The notes under the pieces are model-generated. The model ran no database searches and was not told the DNA's origin. It worked only from the letters and a program-made list of their open reading frames with translations. From positions 1 through 36,951 of the forward strand of contig JAGQZV010000013.1 of the NCBI GenBank assembly GCA_020435295.1: DNA of 36,951 nt. The letters are read 5' to 3'. How positions within the stretch are numbered: position 1 is the first letter of the stretch; every line of letters starts with the position of its first letter. Of the stretch, positions 1 through 8,243 are shown one piece after another. A program made the translations under genes and the position numbers. The stretch is from Bdellovibrionales bacterium. Its GTDB lineage: Bacteria > Bdellovibrionota > FAC87 > UBA2466 > JACKAF01.

Positions 1-138
1 AGAGAAGTCGGTGCCGCCCGTCTCCGTTCAAACCTCCACAAGCCCTCTTTGCAGACGCCCCCCACCCAGAACTCTGGCCCTCCCCTTGCAGTACCAAAGC
101 GTGGCAAATGTTCGCAGACACAATCCAAGGGGGGATAA

Positions 139-501
139 ATGAAAAAATTTCTGGTTCTCGCGGCCATACTGACACCGATGTTTGGCTTTGGCAGTTCTGT
201 GTTTAATCATTGCTCATCGAGTGACGCGGTTTGCGTGGGAGAGGTGCTGTTGGAAATGCTCGCCGGAGGGGGCAACAATTCGGTGCTTGTGCTTTCGGGG
301 GAATACAAATGCGCCAACGGACAGGCGATTAACGTAGCCGGGAGTTATGACTCCAACGGGAAACTCGTGGGACTTCGATTCGGAAGCCGCGATTACACGT
401 GTGCAGGCCGCGTATGCACGAGTGACAGCTTCCAAATCCTCGTCCTCAACCCAAAGACGCTGAATGTACCGGGAGATTTTGCCACCTGTACCATGGAATG
501 A
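139..501 (+). CDS. small exported protein of unknown function
   Basis: A 120-residue protein that I do not recognise. The first ~19 residues (MKKFLVLAAILTPMFGFGSS) form a typical Sec signal peptide with a lysine pair and a hydrophobic core, so the mature ~100-residue protein should be periplasmic or secreted. The mature part has about seven cysteines, which suggests disulfides. The start is supported by a purine-rich AAGGGGGGATAA stretch directly before the ATG. It reads the same way as ppsA but is separated from it by 193 bases, so it is probably a separate unit. The coding call rests on the signal peptide, ribosome binding site and length; no function can be given. Confidence 0.7.
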   Translation: MKKFLVLAAILTPMFGFGSSVFNHCSSSDAVCVGEVLLEMLAGGGNNSVLVLSGEYKCANGQAINVAGSYDSNGKLVGLRFGSRDYTCAGRVCTSDSFQILVLNPKTLNVPGDFATCTME

Positions 502-694
502 GATAGGCATTCTACCTCAATCCGATTTCGAACAAAGGCGGGGTACATGACAAATTGCCCCCCTTGGTGCATCTTATCCCGCGCAGCACAGCAAAGAAGC
601 AGCCTCCGAGCCTGGCAAATTGGCAGGCCAGTTGCAGGTGCAGGCGGAAAACGTCGCACACTTGGTTCTAAAATTCGGGACCCGGGAGGAAGCC
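502..694 (+). other. intergenic leader upstream of ppsA and the hydrogenase operon
   Basis: This 193-base gap should hold the promoter of the ppsA-hyd-hyp operon. I could not find a convincing -35/-10 pair or an FNR-type palindrome. A TAAAAT at 669-674 has no matching -35 element. The only firm element is the GGGAGGA ribosome binding site at 684-690 before the ppsA ATG at 695. Reading frames here overlap the real genes out of frame and look spurious. Confidence 0.4.
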
Positions 695-3058
695 ATGCCG
701 TTCACATTGGATTTTTCACAAATCGGACTTTCCGACATCGCAAATGTAGGAGGCAAGAATGCGTCTCTAGGGGAAATGACACGAGAGTTGACTACCCAAG
801 GCATTCGCGTCCCGGGAGGTTTCGCAGTCACTGCCGAGGCCTATCAGTTTTTTCTTAAAGAAAACGGCCTTGCAGAAACAATCAGTGGAATTCTGAACAG
901 GTACAACACCCAGGATGTCTCCGGCCTCCAAGAAGCAGGGGCCTCAATCCGAAGCGCGTTTATGAACGCCAAAATGCCTGCCCAACTCGCCGAAGCAATC
1001 ATCGCAGCGTATCAGGAAATGGGGGAACCCGACGTCGCCGTAAGAAGTAGCGCCACCGCGGAGGACCTGCCGGGAGCCAGCTTTGCCGGGCAACAGGAAA
1101 CCTACCTGAACATTCGCGGCTCGGGAGCTCTCGTCCATGCCTGCCAGCGTTGTTTTGCTTCCCTCTATACCGACCGGGCCATCCACTATCGCGAAAATCA
1201 GGGCTATGAGCACTTGAAGGTGCACCTCGCCATTGCGGTTCAAAAGATGGTTCGCTCCGATCTGGCTTGCTCCGGGGTAATGTTTTCCATTGATACAGAA
1301 AGCGGTTTCAAGGATGTCATCCTTATCAATGCCGCCTACGGCCTTGGCGAAAATGTGGTTCAGGGCGCCGTCAACCCGGACGAATACTACGTTTACAAGC
1401 CTACACTCGAAAAAGGCTTTCGTCCCATTCTCCAAAAGCGCTGTGGTTCGAAGTTAATCCAGATGGTCTATGACGAAGGAGGCGGAAAAAACGTCCGGAA
1501 TATCCCGGTAGCGGAAAACCGCCAAAAGCAACTCGCACTTAACGATGATGAGATCCTCCAACTCGCAAAATGGGCGGTTCAAATCGAAAACCACTACTCA
1601 AAAAAACACGACCACTTTACCCCAATGGATATGGAGTGGGCCAAAGATGGAAAAAGCGGGGAGCTCTACATCGTCCAAGCCCGACCAGAAACCGTCAAAG
1701 CGACTCAATCCGCAAACATAATCGAAACTTTTCGACTAAAGCGAAAGGGAGCACGACTCATTGAGGGCCGCGCCGTAGGAGAGCGTGTCGGTATCGGAAG
1801 AGCCAGAATCATCCGCAGCACCCAGGAGCTTTCAACGTTTCAACCTGGAGAAGTTCTAATCGCCGAGAGAACCGATCCCGATTGGGAGCCAGTCATGAAG
1901 AAAGCGGCGGCCATCGTCACCGACACGGGCGGCCGCACTTGCCACGCGGCGATTGTCAGTCGTGAAGTCGGCGTCCCCGCGGTTGTGGGTTGCGCAGAGG
2001 CCACGAGCAAAATTCAGCAGGGCCAGATGCTCACTGTAAGCTGCTGCGAAGGGGACGTGGGCCGAGTTTATCCCGAAGAAATTCCATACGAAGTGCAACG
2101 AATAGAACTCGACAAACTACCTGAGCTCAAAACAAGAATCATGATGAATCTTGCTAATCCGGAACAGGCCTTTCATCTAGCGAGTCTACCTACAGCGGGA
2201 GTGGGCCTCGCGCGAATGGAGTTTGTAATAAACAACTACGTCAAGATTCACCCGATGGCACTGGTACAGTTCGATTCACTCACTGACTTGCAGGCAAAGC
2301 ACCAAATCGAATCCCTAACCGAACAGTACGAAGACAAAACAGAATACTTTGTTGATAAGCTTGCTCAGGGAATTTCTATGATTGCCGCGGCCTTCAACCC
2401 ACGGGATGTTATTTTGCGTATGAGCGACTTCAAAACCAATGAATACGCAAACCTCATTGGCGGACGGGAGTTCGAACCCGAAGAAGCCAACCCAATGATC
2501 GGCTTTCGGGGAGCCTCTCGCTATTACAGCCCACGCTACGCTCCCGGGTTTGCACTGGAATGTCAGGCGGTTCAGCGTGTGCGTAAACAAATGGGGCTGC
2601 TCAACCTCAAAGTCATGATTCCCTTTTGCCGCACGATTGAAGAGGGCAAGCAAGTGTTGGAAGTAATGTCCGAAAATGGTCTTCAACGGGGGGATGACGG
2701 TCTAGAAGTGTACGTCATGTGCGAAATCCCCAGCAATGTTATTCTGGCCGACCAGTTCTCGGAAATCTTCGACGGTTTTTCGATCGGATCAAACGATCTG
2801 ACTCAATTGGTGTTGGGCGTTGACCGGGACTCCGAGACGCTCGCACATATTTTTGACGAGAGAAATGCTGCCGTAAAACGGATGATTCAGCAGGTTATTA
2901 AAACAGCAAAAAGTGCAGGACGAAAGGTCGGGATCTGCGGGCAGGCTCCGAGCGACTACCCGGATTTCGCGAAATTTCTTGTCGAACAAGGCATCGATAG
3001 CATTTCCTTGACACCCGACTCTGTGCCCCGAACCCTTATGATGTTGGCCGAGCAGTAG
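695..3058 (+). CDS. ppsA: phosphoenolpyruvate synthase (pyruvate, water dikinase)
   Basis: Converts pyruvate + ATP + water to PEP + AMP + phosphate, the entry step of gluconeogenesis. The 787-residue length fits the family. The N-terminal ATP-binding domain starts with GGKNASLGEM and contains the RSSATAEDLPGASFAGQQET block. The central swivelling domain has the phosphorylated histidine in TGGRTCHAAIVSREVG (His417). The C-terminal PEP/pyruvate-binding barrel includes FSIGSNDLTQ and CGQAPSDYP. I chose the ATG at 695 because GGGAGGA lies five bases upstream; the frame is open to 620 but the added residues do not look like the family. The next gene begins 8 bases after the stop, so this enzyme is probably co-transcribed with the hydrogenase. 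Confidence 0.96.
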   Translation: MPFTLDFSQIGLSDIANVGGKNASLGEMTRELTTQGIRVPGGFAVTAEAYQFFLKENGLAETISGILNRYNTQDVSGLQEAGASIRSAFMNAKMPAQLAEAIIAAYQEMGEPDVAVRSSATAEDLPGASFAGQQETYLNIRGSGALVHACQRCFASLYTDRAIHYRENQGYEHLKVHLAIAVQKMVRSDLACSGVMFSIDTESGFKDVILINAAYGLGENVVQGAVNPDEYYVYKPTLEKGFRPILQKRCGSKLIQMVYDEGGGKNVRNIPVAENRQKQLALNDDEILQLAKWAVQIENHYSKKHDHFTPMDMEWAKDGKSGELYIVQARPETVKATQSANIIETFRLKRKGARLIEGRAVGERVGIGRARIIRSTQELSTFQPGEVLIAERTDPDWEPVMKKAAAIVTDTGGRTCHAAIVSREVGVPAVVGCAEATSKIQQGQMLTVSCCEGDVGRVYPEEIPYEVQRIELDKLPELKTRIMMNLANPEQAFHLASLPTAGVGLARMEFVINNYVKIHPMALVQFDSLTDLQAKHQIESLTEQYEDKTEYFVDKLAQGISMIAAAFNPRDVILRMSDFKTNEYANLIGGREFEPEEANPMIGFRGASRYYSPRYAPGFALECQAVQRVRKQMGLLNLKVMIPFCRTIEEGKQVLEVMSENGLQRGDDGLEVYVMCEIPSNVILADQFSEIFDGFSIGSNDLTQLVLGVDRDSETLAHIFDERNAAVKRMIQQVIKTAKSAGRKVGICGQAPSDYPDFAKFLVEQGIDSISLTPDSVPRTLMMLAEQ

Positions 3059-3066
3059 AGGCCCAG

Positions 3067-4173
3067 GTGAAAGAAACCCTCTACAGTCTAGACATCGGGG
3101 ATTTCGAAAGACTGCTTACGGTCATTCAAAGCCACTTCGAACTTTACGGCCCAACGGTCAGGGACTCAGCCGTTGTCTACGAGAAGGTTGAAACCACTCG
3201 GGATCTCCCTCAGGGCTGGGTTGACGATCAAGCGCCGGGTCGTTACCGCCTGGAAAAGACAGACTCTCCTCTTTTCTTTGGTCATGTGGTGGGACCCCAG
3301 TCCTGGAAGAAGTACCTTTTTCCGGCACGGGAGCAGCTTTGGTCTGTTAAGAAAGAGTCTGCGCAAGTGAAACGGTCCGCTAATCCCCAGAAGCCGATGG
3401 CGTTTCTCGGGGTCCGGAGCTGCGAGCTTGCCGCCATTGAGGTTCAGGACAAGGTTTTCTCCCACGGGACGCAACCGGACGCCTTTTATCACCGCAGACG
3501 AAACGATCTTTTTATAGTCGCCGTAAACTGCACCACTTCGTCACGAAATTGTTTTTGTACCTCAATGAATAGTGGCCCAAAATGCAACGGAAACTTCGAT
3601 TTGGCACTGACCGAGGTACTTGATGGCGCCATTCACCGTATTGTTGTTGAGGTAAAATCCAAAAGGGCGCAAGATCTGATTGCACCCCTTCACCTAAAAA
3701 CACCCTCGCCGGCTGAGATCGCAGCCGCTCAGCACGCCGTCGAAGAAAACGCCAAAACAATGGCACGCTCATTTTCCACAGAGGGCCTAAAAGAAAGCCT
3801 ACAAAATTCCCCTGATCACCCTCGTTGGAACAAAATCGCGGAACGCTGTCTAGATTGCGCCAACTGCACCATGGTTTGCCCCACATGCTTTTGTTCCTCT
3901 ACGGTGGACACGACCGACCTCACTGGAGACAATGCCGAGCGCTGGCGCCAGTGGGACTCCTGTTTCAATCTGGAGTTTTCCTATATTCACGGGGGAGAAA
4001 TTCGCAAGTCCACAGCCTCCCGTTACCGCCAATGGCTGACCCATAAACTGGCAAATTGGTGGGATCAGTTCGGAACTAGCGGATGCGTTGGCTGCGGTCG
4101 ATGTATTAGCTGGTGTCCAGTCGGAATCGACCTCACCGAAGAGGCAACGGCGATCCAGGAGGGTCAAGAATGA
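3067..4173 (+). CDS. hydB: group 3b [NiFe] hydrogenase beta subunit, dicluster 4Fe-4S protein (HydB/AsrA-like)
   Basis: Electron-transfer subunit of a cytosolic NADP-linked hydrogenase, related to the A subunit of anaerobic sulfite reductase. The 368-residue protein has the family features: a middle segment with clustered cysteines ([11 protein letters not shown]) and two C-terminal 4Fe-4S motifs, [14 protein letters not shown] and [14 protein letters not shown]. It would pass electrons between the hydrogenase small subunit and the flavin subunit encoded at 4618. Translation probably starts at GTG 3067, preceded by AGAGG, 8 bases after ppsA. The adjoining NiFe large and small subunits decide the hydrogenase assignment over sulfite reductase. 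Confidence 0.9.
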   Translation: MKETLYSLDIGDFERLLTVIQSHFELYGPTVRDSAVVYEKVETTRDLPQGWVDDQAPGRYRLEKTDSPLFFGHVVGPQSWKKYLFPAREQLWSVKKESAQVKRSANPQKPMAFLGVRSCELAAIEVQDKVFSHGTQPDAFYHRRRNDLFIVAVNCTTSSRNCFCTSMNSGPKCNGNFDLALTEVLDGAIHRIVVEVKSKRAQDLIAPLHLKTPSPAEIAAAQHAVEENAKTMARSFSTEGLKESLQNSPDHPRWNKIAERCLDCANCTMVCPTCFCSSTVDTTDLTGDNAERWRQWDSCFNLEFSYIHGGEIRKSTASRYRQWLTHKLANWWDQFGTSGCVGCGRCISWCPVGIDLTEEATAIQEGQE

Positions 4174-4625
4174 TTAAGACAATTCAGCAGGAAGTAAAGG
4201 ATCATCCCTTCTTTAAGGAAATGCCGGCCGACGTAACAGACTTAATTGCTGGATGCGGCAAAAACCTCCGCTTCAATGCGGGGGAACATATTGCAAAGCA
4301 AGGAACTCCCGCCGACCAATTTTACCTGGTCCGCGAGGGTACGATCGCCATTAAGCTTCATGTGCCCGGGCGAGGTGCGGTTTTCATTCAAACTGCTGAG
4401 CCCGGGGAAATTGTGGGTTGGTCCTGGCTTTTCCCCCCATATCAGTGGATGTTCGATGTCGACGCTCAAACTGACGTCGCGCTCATTGCGCTGGATGGGC
4501 TCTGCCTGCGAAACAAGTGCGACGCTGACCCCAAACTTGGCTACGATCTTATGAAACGTTTTTCGCAAGTATTGGCAGAACGCATTGGCCACACTCGGCT
4601 GCAGCTTTTGGATGTTTATGGATAA
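4170..4625 (+). CDS. cyclic-nucleotide-binding-fold protein of the hydrogenase operon
   Basis: A 151-residue single-domain protein of the Crp/Fnr cyclic-nucleotide-binding fold without a DNA-binding helix-turn-helix. The beta-roll is visible from KNLRFNAGEHIAKQGTPADQ to PGEIVGWSWLFPPYQW, and a C-terminal helix ends in RLQLLDVYG. The arginine that normally binds the cyclic phosphate in the PGE...RAA motif is not seen; the matching stretch reads PPYQWMFDVDA, so cAMP or cGMP binding is doubtful. The start ATG overlaps the hydB stop (ATGA). Its place between beta and gamma subunits suggests a regulatory or accessory subunit of the hydrogenase; I recall similar genes in other group 3 hydrogenase operons but cannot check this here. 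Confidence 0.88.
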   Translation: MIKTIQQEVKDHPFFKEMPADVTDLIAGCGKNLRFNAGEHIAKQGTPADQFYLVREGTIAIKLHVPGRGAVFIQTAEPGEIVGWSWLFPPYQWMFDVDAQTDVALIALDGLCLRNKCDADPKLGYDLMKRFSQVLAERIGHTRLQLLDVYG

Positions 4626-5433
4626 GAGCCCGCACGAGTGGATGACGCCCACATTCGTTCCTATTTTACAGGTTCGTCCAGAAAGTAGCGACACGTTCTC
4701 CATTGAGCTGGAGTCCGAGCATTTTCCCAGCCCCGGTCAATTCAACATGCTGTACGTGTTTGGCGTGGGAGAAGTTCCCATCTCAGTCAGCCGCGCGAAA
4801 GCTTCGCGCTATATTCATACGATTCGCTCTGTCGGCGCGGTCACACAAGCTCTACGCAAACTCAAGACCGGTGACTTGGTTGGGGTTCGGGGTCCTTTTG
4901 GACGAGGATGGCCCATCGAAAAAGCCAAAGGACGCGACCTTTTGATTTTGGCCGGGGGAATTGGCCTGGCTCCGTTAAGACCGATCTTGGACGAAGCAGC
5001 CAGAAACATCGAGCAGTTCAAGAATGTTACCCTACTTTATGGAGCTCGAAAGCCCTCAGACTGTCTTTTCAAAGAAGATTGGGAGAACTGGGAGCGAGCA
5101 GGTATCAACATACTAGCCACTGTCGATGCAACAGAAACAAACTGGAATCGAAGCGTCGGGGTTGTTACCAAGCTCATTCCGAAAGTTAAGTTCGATCCTG
5201 CCAATGCAATCAGTTTCGTATGTGGCCCTGAAATCATGATGCTCTTTTGTGTGGAGGCTTTGAACAATCAGGGAATGGAAGAACACAACATTTACCTCTC
5301 GATGGAGAGAAACATGAAGTGTGCCGTCGGCTATTGTGGACATTGCCAATTTGGAGTGGACTTTATCTGCAAACAGGGACCCGTCTTTCCCTACCCCGCG
5401 CTTAAGTCTAGACTGAAAGTAAGGGAGATATGA
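4618..5433 (+). CDS. hydG: group 3b hydrogenase gamma subunit, FAD/NAD(P)-binding oxidoreductase (HydG/AsrB-like)
   Basis: Flavin subunit that exchanges hydride with NADP(H). The 271-residue protein shows a ferredoxin-NADP reductase layout: an FAD-binding barrel at about 15-100, a nucleotide-binding domain beginning [13 protein letters not shown], a CGPEIMM motif, and a C-terminal 2Fe-2S site of four cysteines in [19 protein letters not shown]. This matches sulfhydrogenase gamma and the B subunit of anaerobic sulfite reductase. The start is uncertain: ATG 4618 overlaps the previous gene by 8 bases and has no clear ribosome binding site; ATG 4612, ATG 4642 and TTG 4585 are alternatives. The hydD start codon overlaps its stop. 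Confidence 0.9.
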   Translation: MDKSPHEWMTPTFVPILQVRPESSDTFSIELESEHFPSPGQFNMLYVFGVGEVPISVSRAKASRYIHTIRSVGAVTQALRKLKTGDLVGVRGPFGRGWPIEKAKGRDLLILAGGIGLAPLRPILDEAARNIEQFKNVTLLYGARKPSDCLFKEDWENWERAGINILATVDATETNWNRSVGVVTKLIPKVKFDPANAISFVCGPEIMMLFCVEALNNQGMEEHNIYLSMERNMKCAVGYCGHCQFGVDFICKQGPVFPYPALKSRLKVREI

Positions 5434-6209
5434 ACCCCTCTACCAAACCCAAGCTTGCGGTCTGGAAATTCGCCTCCTGCGACGGATGTCAGCTGTCCAT
5501 TTTGGACTGTGAAGACGAGCTGCTTGCAATCGCGGATAGAATAGAAATTGCTAACTTTCCAGAAGCAAGCCGCCAAGTGATGGATGGCCCTTATGATCTT
5601 TCTCTTGTGGAGGGATCCGTCACGACTGAGCACGACCGCAAGCGATTATTAGAGGTACGCAAACAGTCGCGATTCCTTGTCACTATCGGCGCCTGCGCCA
5701 CAGCAGGAGGCATCCAGGCCCTTCGAAACTTTTCCGATGTTAAGGAGTTTACCTCCGTCGTTTACGCCCGACCGGAATACATTTCCACTTTGGAGACCTC
5801 CACCCCCATTTCTGATCATATTCCGGTAGACTTCGAGTTGCGCGGTTGTCCCATTAACAAAGAGCAGCTGTTAGAAGTCATTCAAGCATTTCTCATTGGC
5901 CGAAAACCTAACATTGCCCCGCATAGCGTGTGCGTTGAATGCAAACTTTCTGGTAAAGTCTGCGTCATGGTGGCTGAGGGGACACCTTGCCTAGGGCCTG
6001 TTACTCACGCAGGCTGTGGAGCCCTGTGCCCCGGGTATGCACGTGGCTGCTACGGGTGTTTCGGCCCGATGAATTCCGCCCAACCCAAATCCCTCGCTCA
6101 ACAGTGGAAGAGGCTGGGAAAAAGCGACGCCGAAATATTTCGTGTCTTTCATACCTTCAATGCAAATGCAGAACCGTTTCGATCCATGGAGAAAGCCGAT
6201 GCCGACTAA
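5430..6209 (+). CDS. hydD: group 3b [NiFe] hydrogenase small (delta) subunit
   Basis: Small subunit carrying the iron-sulfur relay next to the NiFe site. The 259-residue protein starts with the proximal cluster motif [14 protein letters not shown] (Cys17 and Cys20), continues with GACATAGG and [10 protein letters not shown], and ends with a cysteine-rich region ([11 protein letters not shown], then [18 protein letters not shown]) that would hold two more clusters. No Tat signal is present, which fits a cytosolic group 3 enzyme. The ATG overlaps the hydG stop (ATGA), and AGGGAG lies just upstream. The 3' end overlaps the large-subunit start by 11 bases. Confidence 0.94.
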   Translation: MNPSTKPKLAVWKFASCDGCQLSILDCEDELLAIADRIEIANFPEASRQVMDGPYDLSLVEGSVTTEHDRKRLLEVRKQSRFLVTIGACATAGGIQALRNFSDVKEFTSVVYARPEYISTLETSTPISDHIPVDFELRGCPINKEQLLEVIQAFLIGRKPNIAPHSVCVECKLSGKVCVMVAEGTPCLGPVTHAGCGALCPGYARGCYGCFGPMNSAQPKSLAQQWKRLGKSDAEIFRVFHTFNANAEPFRSMEKADAD

Positions 6210-7497
6210 AATTATCAAGGTCGACTACCTTGCGCGAGTCGAAGGGGAAGGTGCACTCTACATCAAGACCAAAGGAAAGGAAGTGGAGGCAGTCGAGCTC
6301 AAAATTTTCGAGCCCCCTCGTTTTTTTGAGGCCTTTCTCAGGGGACGATCCTACGAGGAAGCGCCGGACATCACGGCTCGCATTTGCGGGATTTGTCCCG
6401 TCGCCTATCAAATGAGCGCCGTCCATGCGATGGAACAAGCATTGGGAATCTCTCTCGATCCCGAGATTCGAAAGCTTCGGCGACTTCTGTATTGCGGGGA
6501 ATGGATCGAGAGCCATGTGCTCCACATTTACATGCTTCATGCACCGGATTTCTTGGGTGTTTCAAGCGCCATGGAGCTTGCCAAAACACACAAGGCAGAA
6601 GTCGAGCGCGGGCTTCGCATGAAAAAAATAGGCAATAGGATTGTTTCGCTAGTGGGTGGGAGGGAGATTCATCCCATCAACGTCCGAGTGGGCGGATTCT
6701 ATCAAATTCCCAAGCAGCGCGACCTCGAAGCGCTCCTCCCCGAGCTGGAATGGGCACGACAGGCGTCAAAACAAACGGCGCAGTGGGCGGCTGGCTTCAC
6801 ATTTCCCGATTTTGAATCCGAGTACGAATTTGTTTGCCTGAGCCACCCCAACGAGTACCCTTTCAATGAGGGCCAAATCACCTCCAGTCACGGCCTTTCT
6901 ATCCCGGCGGCGGATTTCGAAAAACACTTCGAAGAACAGCACGTAGCCCACTCCAACGCACTCCACTGTGTTCGAAAAGGGGGCGGGGCCTATTTCACCG
7001 GACCCATGGCCCGCTTTGCGATGAATTTTGAAAAACTTTCCGATGATGTACGAGCCGAGGCTAAGAAGATAGGAGTCGGACCCGATTGCCGGAACCCTTT
7101 TCGTAGCATCTTGATTCGCTCCTTGGAGGTAATGCACGCCTACGAAGAGGCCATGCGAATTATTCGGTCAAGACCCAACCCAAGCGAAGCAGCACCTAAG
7201 ATAACTCCCAAAGCCGGATGGGGTGCCGCCGCAACCGAGGCGCCGCGCGGGCTGCTCTACCACCACTATAAGCTGGGCGATTCTGGGCTCATTGAGGAAG
7301 CCAAAATTGTCCCGCCGACCTCACAGAATCAAAAGCGAATCGAGCAGGACCTGCGCCAGTTCGTAACAAAAAACATTGCGGCCGATGACGAAAAGCTAAC
7401 GTGGCAGTGCGAACAGGCCATTCGGAATTACGATCCGTGTATTTCCTGCGCGACCCATTTTCTAAAAGTAAAGTGGGATCGAGAGGAGCCCACATGA
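6199..7497 (+). CDS. hydA: group 3b [NiFe] hydrogenase large (alpha) subunit, catalytic
   Basis: Catalytic subunit holding the Ni-Fe(CN)2CO centre; oxidises H2 or reduces protons with NADP(H) as partner. The 432-residue protein has both ligand motifs: RICGICP with Cys63 and Cys66, and [10 protein letters not shown] with Cys414, Cys417 and His420. Twelve residues follow His420; in this family such a tail is removed by a specific protease after nickel insertion, and the next gene encodes that protease. Residue 70 is tyrosine where many NiFe enzymes have histidine; this may be normal for the subgroup. The ATG at 6199 is preceded by GGAG at 6188-6191; the frame is open from 6142 but that region overlaps hydD. 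Confidence 0.95.
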   Translation: MPTKIIKVDYLARVEGEGALYIKTKGKEVEAVELKIFEPPRFFEAFLRGRSYEEAPDITARICGICPVAYQMSAVHAMEQALGISLDPEIRKLRRLLYCGEWIESHVLHIYMLHAPDFLGVSSAMELAKTHKAEVERGLRMKKIGNRIVSLVGGREIHPINVRVGGFYQIPKQRDLEALLPELEWARQASKQTAQWAAGFTFPDFESEYEFVCLSHPNEYPFNEGQITSSHGLSIPAADFEKHFEEQHVAHSNALHCVRKGGGAYFTGPMARFAMNFEKLSDDVRAEAKKIGVGPDCRNPFRSILIRSLEVMHAYEEAMRIIRSRPNPSEAAPKITPKAGWGAAATEAPRGLLYHHYKLGDSGLIEEAKIVPPTSQNQKRIEQDLRQFVTKNIAADDEKLTWQCEQAIRNYDPCISCATHFLKVKWDREEPT

Positions 7498-7982
7498 CAA
7501 CCCCGCTGCAAATAATCGGTATTGGAAATCCCATGCGAGGGGACGATGCATTGGGGTGGCAGGTTGTCGAACAATTGAGAGAAATGTTCCCCGAAGTTCC
7601 CATGCTAACCTGTGATGGAGAAGCAACGCGTCTTCTTCAGTACTTTGAGCAAAGCAACGAAGTTATCCTGATCGACTGTGTCCACTCCGGGGCCCCGGCC
7701 GGAAAGATGTTTCGTCTCGAGGGCGAACAAATCAGAGGCGAAAGCTTTCGTACTTCGACGCACACATTTGGTCTAGAACAGGCGATAGAGCTCGCTATAT
7801 CACTCAAAAAGCTTCCTCGGACATTACTTTTTTTTGGTGTCGAAGGTGCCCAATTTGATTGGGGGGCACCTCTATCGGAGGCGGTTTCACGAACGATGGA
7901 AACTCTGATCAGTGAGCTAGCAAAAGAAATCCTAAGAAATGATGGAGGTATTCACGGTTATGCACGAACAGTCCCTAATTAA
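7494..7982 (+). CDS. hycI: [NiFe] hydrogenase maturation protease (HyaD/HycI/HybD family)
   Basis: Endopeptidase that trims the C-terminal tail of the hydrogenase large subunit once nickel is inserted. The 162-residue length fits. Motifs are clear: [16 protein letters not shown] near the N-terminus, with Asp17 at the nickel-sensing acidic position, a second acidic site in LIDCVHSG, and a conserved histidine in STHTFGL. The start ATG overlaps the hydA stop (ATGA). Its only nearby substrate is HydA, whose predicted tail begins after His420. The 3' end overlaps the short hypA by 23 bases. Confidence 0.93.
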   Translation: MTTPLQIIGIGNPMRGDDALGWQVVEQLREMFPEVPMLTCDGEATRLLQYFEQSNEVILIDCVHSGAPAGKMFRLEGEQIRGESFRTSTHTFGLEQAIELAISLKKLPRTLLFFGVEGAQFDWGAPLSEAVSRTMETLISELAKEILRNDGGIHGYARTVPN

Positions 7983-8232
7983 TAACTTGATGGACAAGAT
8001 TGCGGAGCAGGCGAAAATCCACGGAGCCAATAAAGTCACGGAGGTTCATGTTTGGTTAGGAGCCCTAAGCCACATGTCTCCCGAACATTTCAAGGAGCAC
8101 TTTGACATCAGCGCCAAAGATACGCTCACGGATGGGGCAAAACTCAAGATTGAGACTTCAACCGATATTCACGATCCTAACGCCCACGATATTCTTCTTC
8201 GAAATGTTCAAATTGAGATCGAAGGAGAATAA
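7960..8232 (+). CDS. hypA: short HypA-like nickel metallochaperone lacking the zinc domain
   Basis: HypA normally delivers nickel to the hydrogenase large subunit with HypB. This copy has only 90 residues instead of about 113. The nickel-binding N-terminus MHEQSL is intact (His2), and the core VTEVHVWLGALSHMSPEHF and the terminal strand NVQIEIEGE follow the family. The zinc domain with its two CxxC pairs is absent, and the protein has no cysteine at all; a short DIHDPNAHDILL segment replaces it. I chose ATG 7960 over 7939 because HypA proteins begin MHE and GGAGG lies at 7944-7948. It overlaps the protease gene by 23 bases. No frameshift is visible, so it looks like a genuine short form. Confidence 0.85.
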   Translation: MHEQSLINNLMDKIAEQAKIHGANKVTEVHVWLGALSHMSPEHFKEHFDISAKDTLTDGAKLKIETSTDIHDPNAHDILLRNVQIEIEGE

Positions 8233-8243
8233 CGATTTCGGAT

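Noticed and set aside
944-1435. 163-residue open frame on the - strand inside ppsA
   Set aside because: It lies fully antisense to a well-supported enzyme gene and has no recognisable motifs or convincing start site.
3067-6209. Anaerobic sulfite reductase (AsrABC)
   Set aside because: The first two redox subunits resemble AsrA and AsrB, but the following genes are NiFe small and large subunits, not a sirohaem AsrC, so this is a group 3b hydrogenase.
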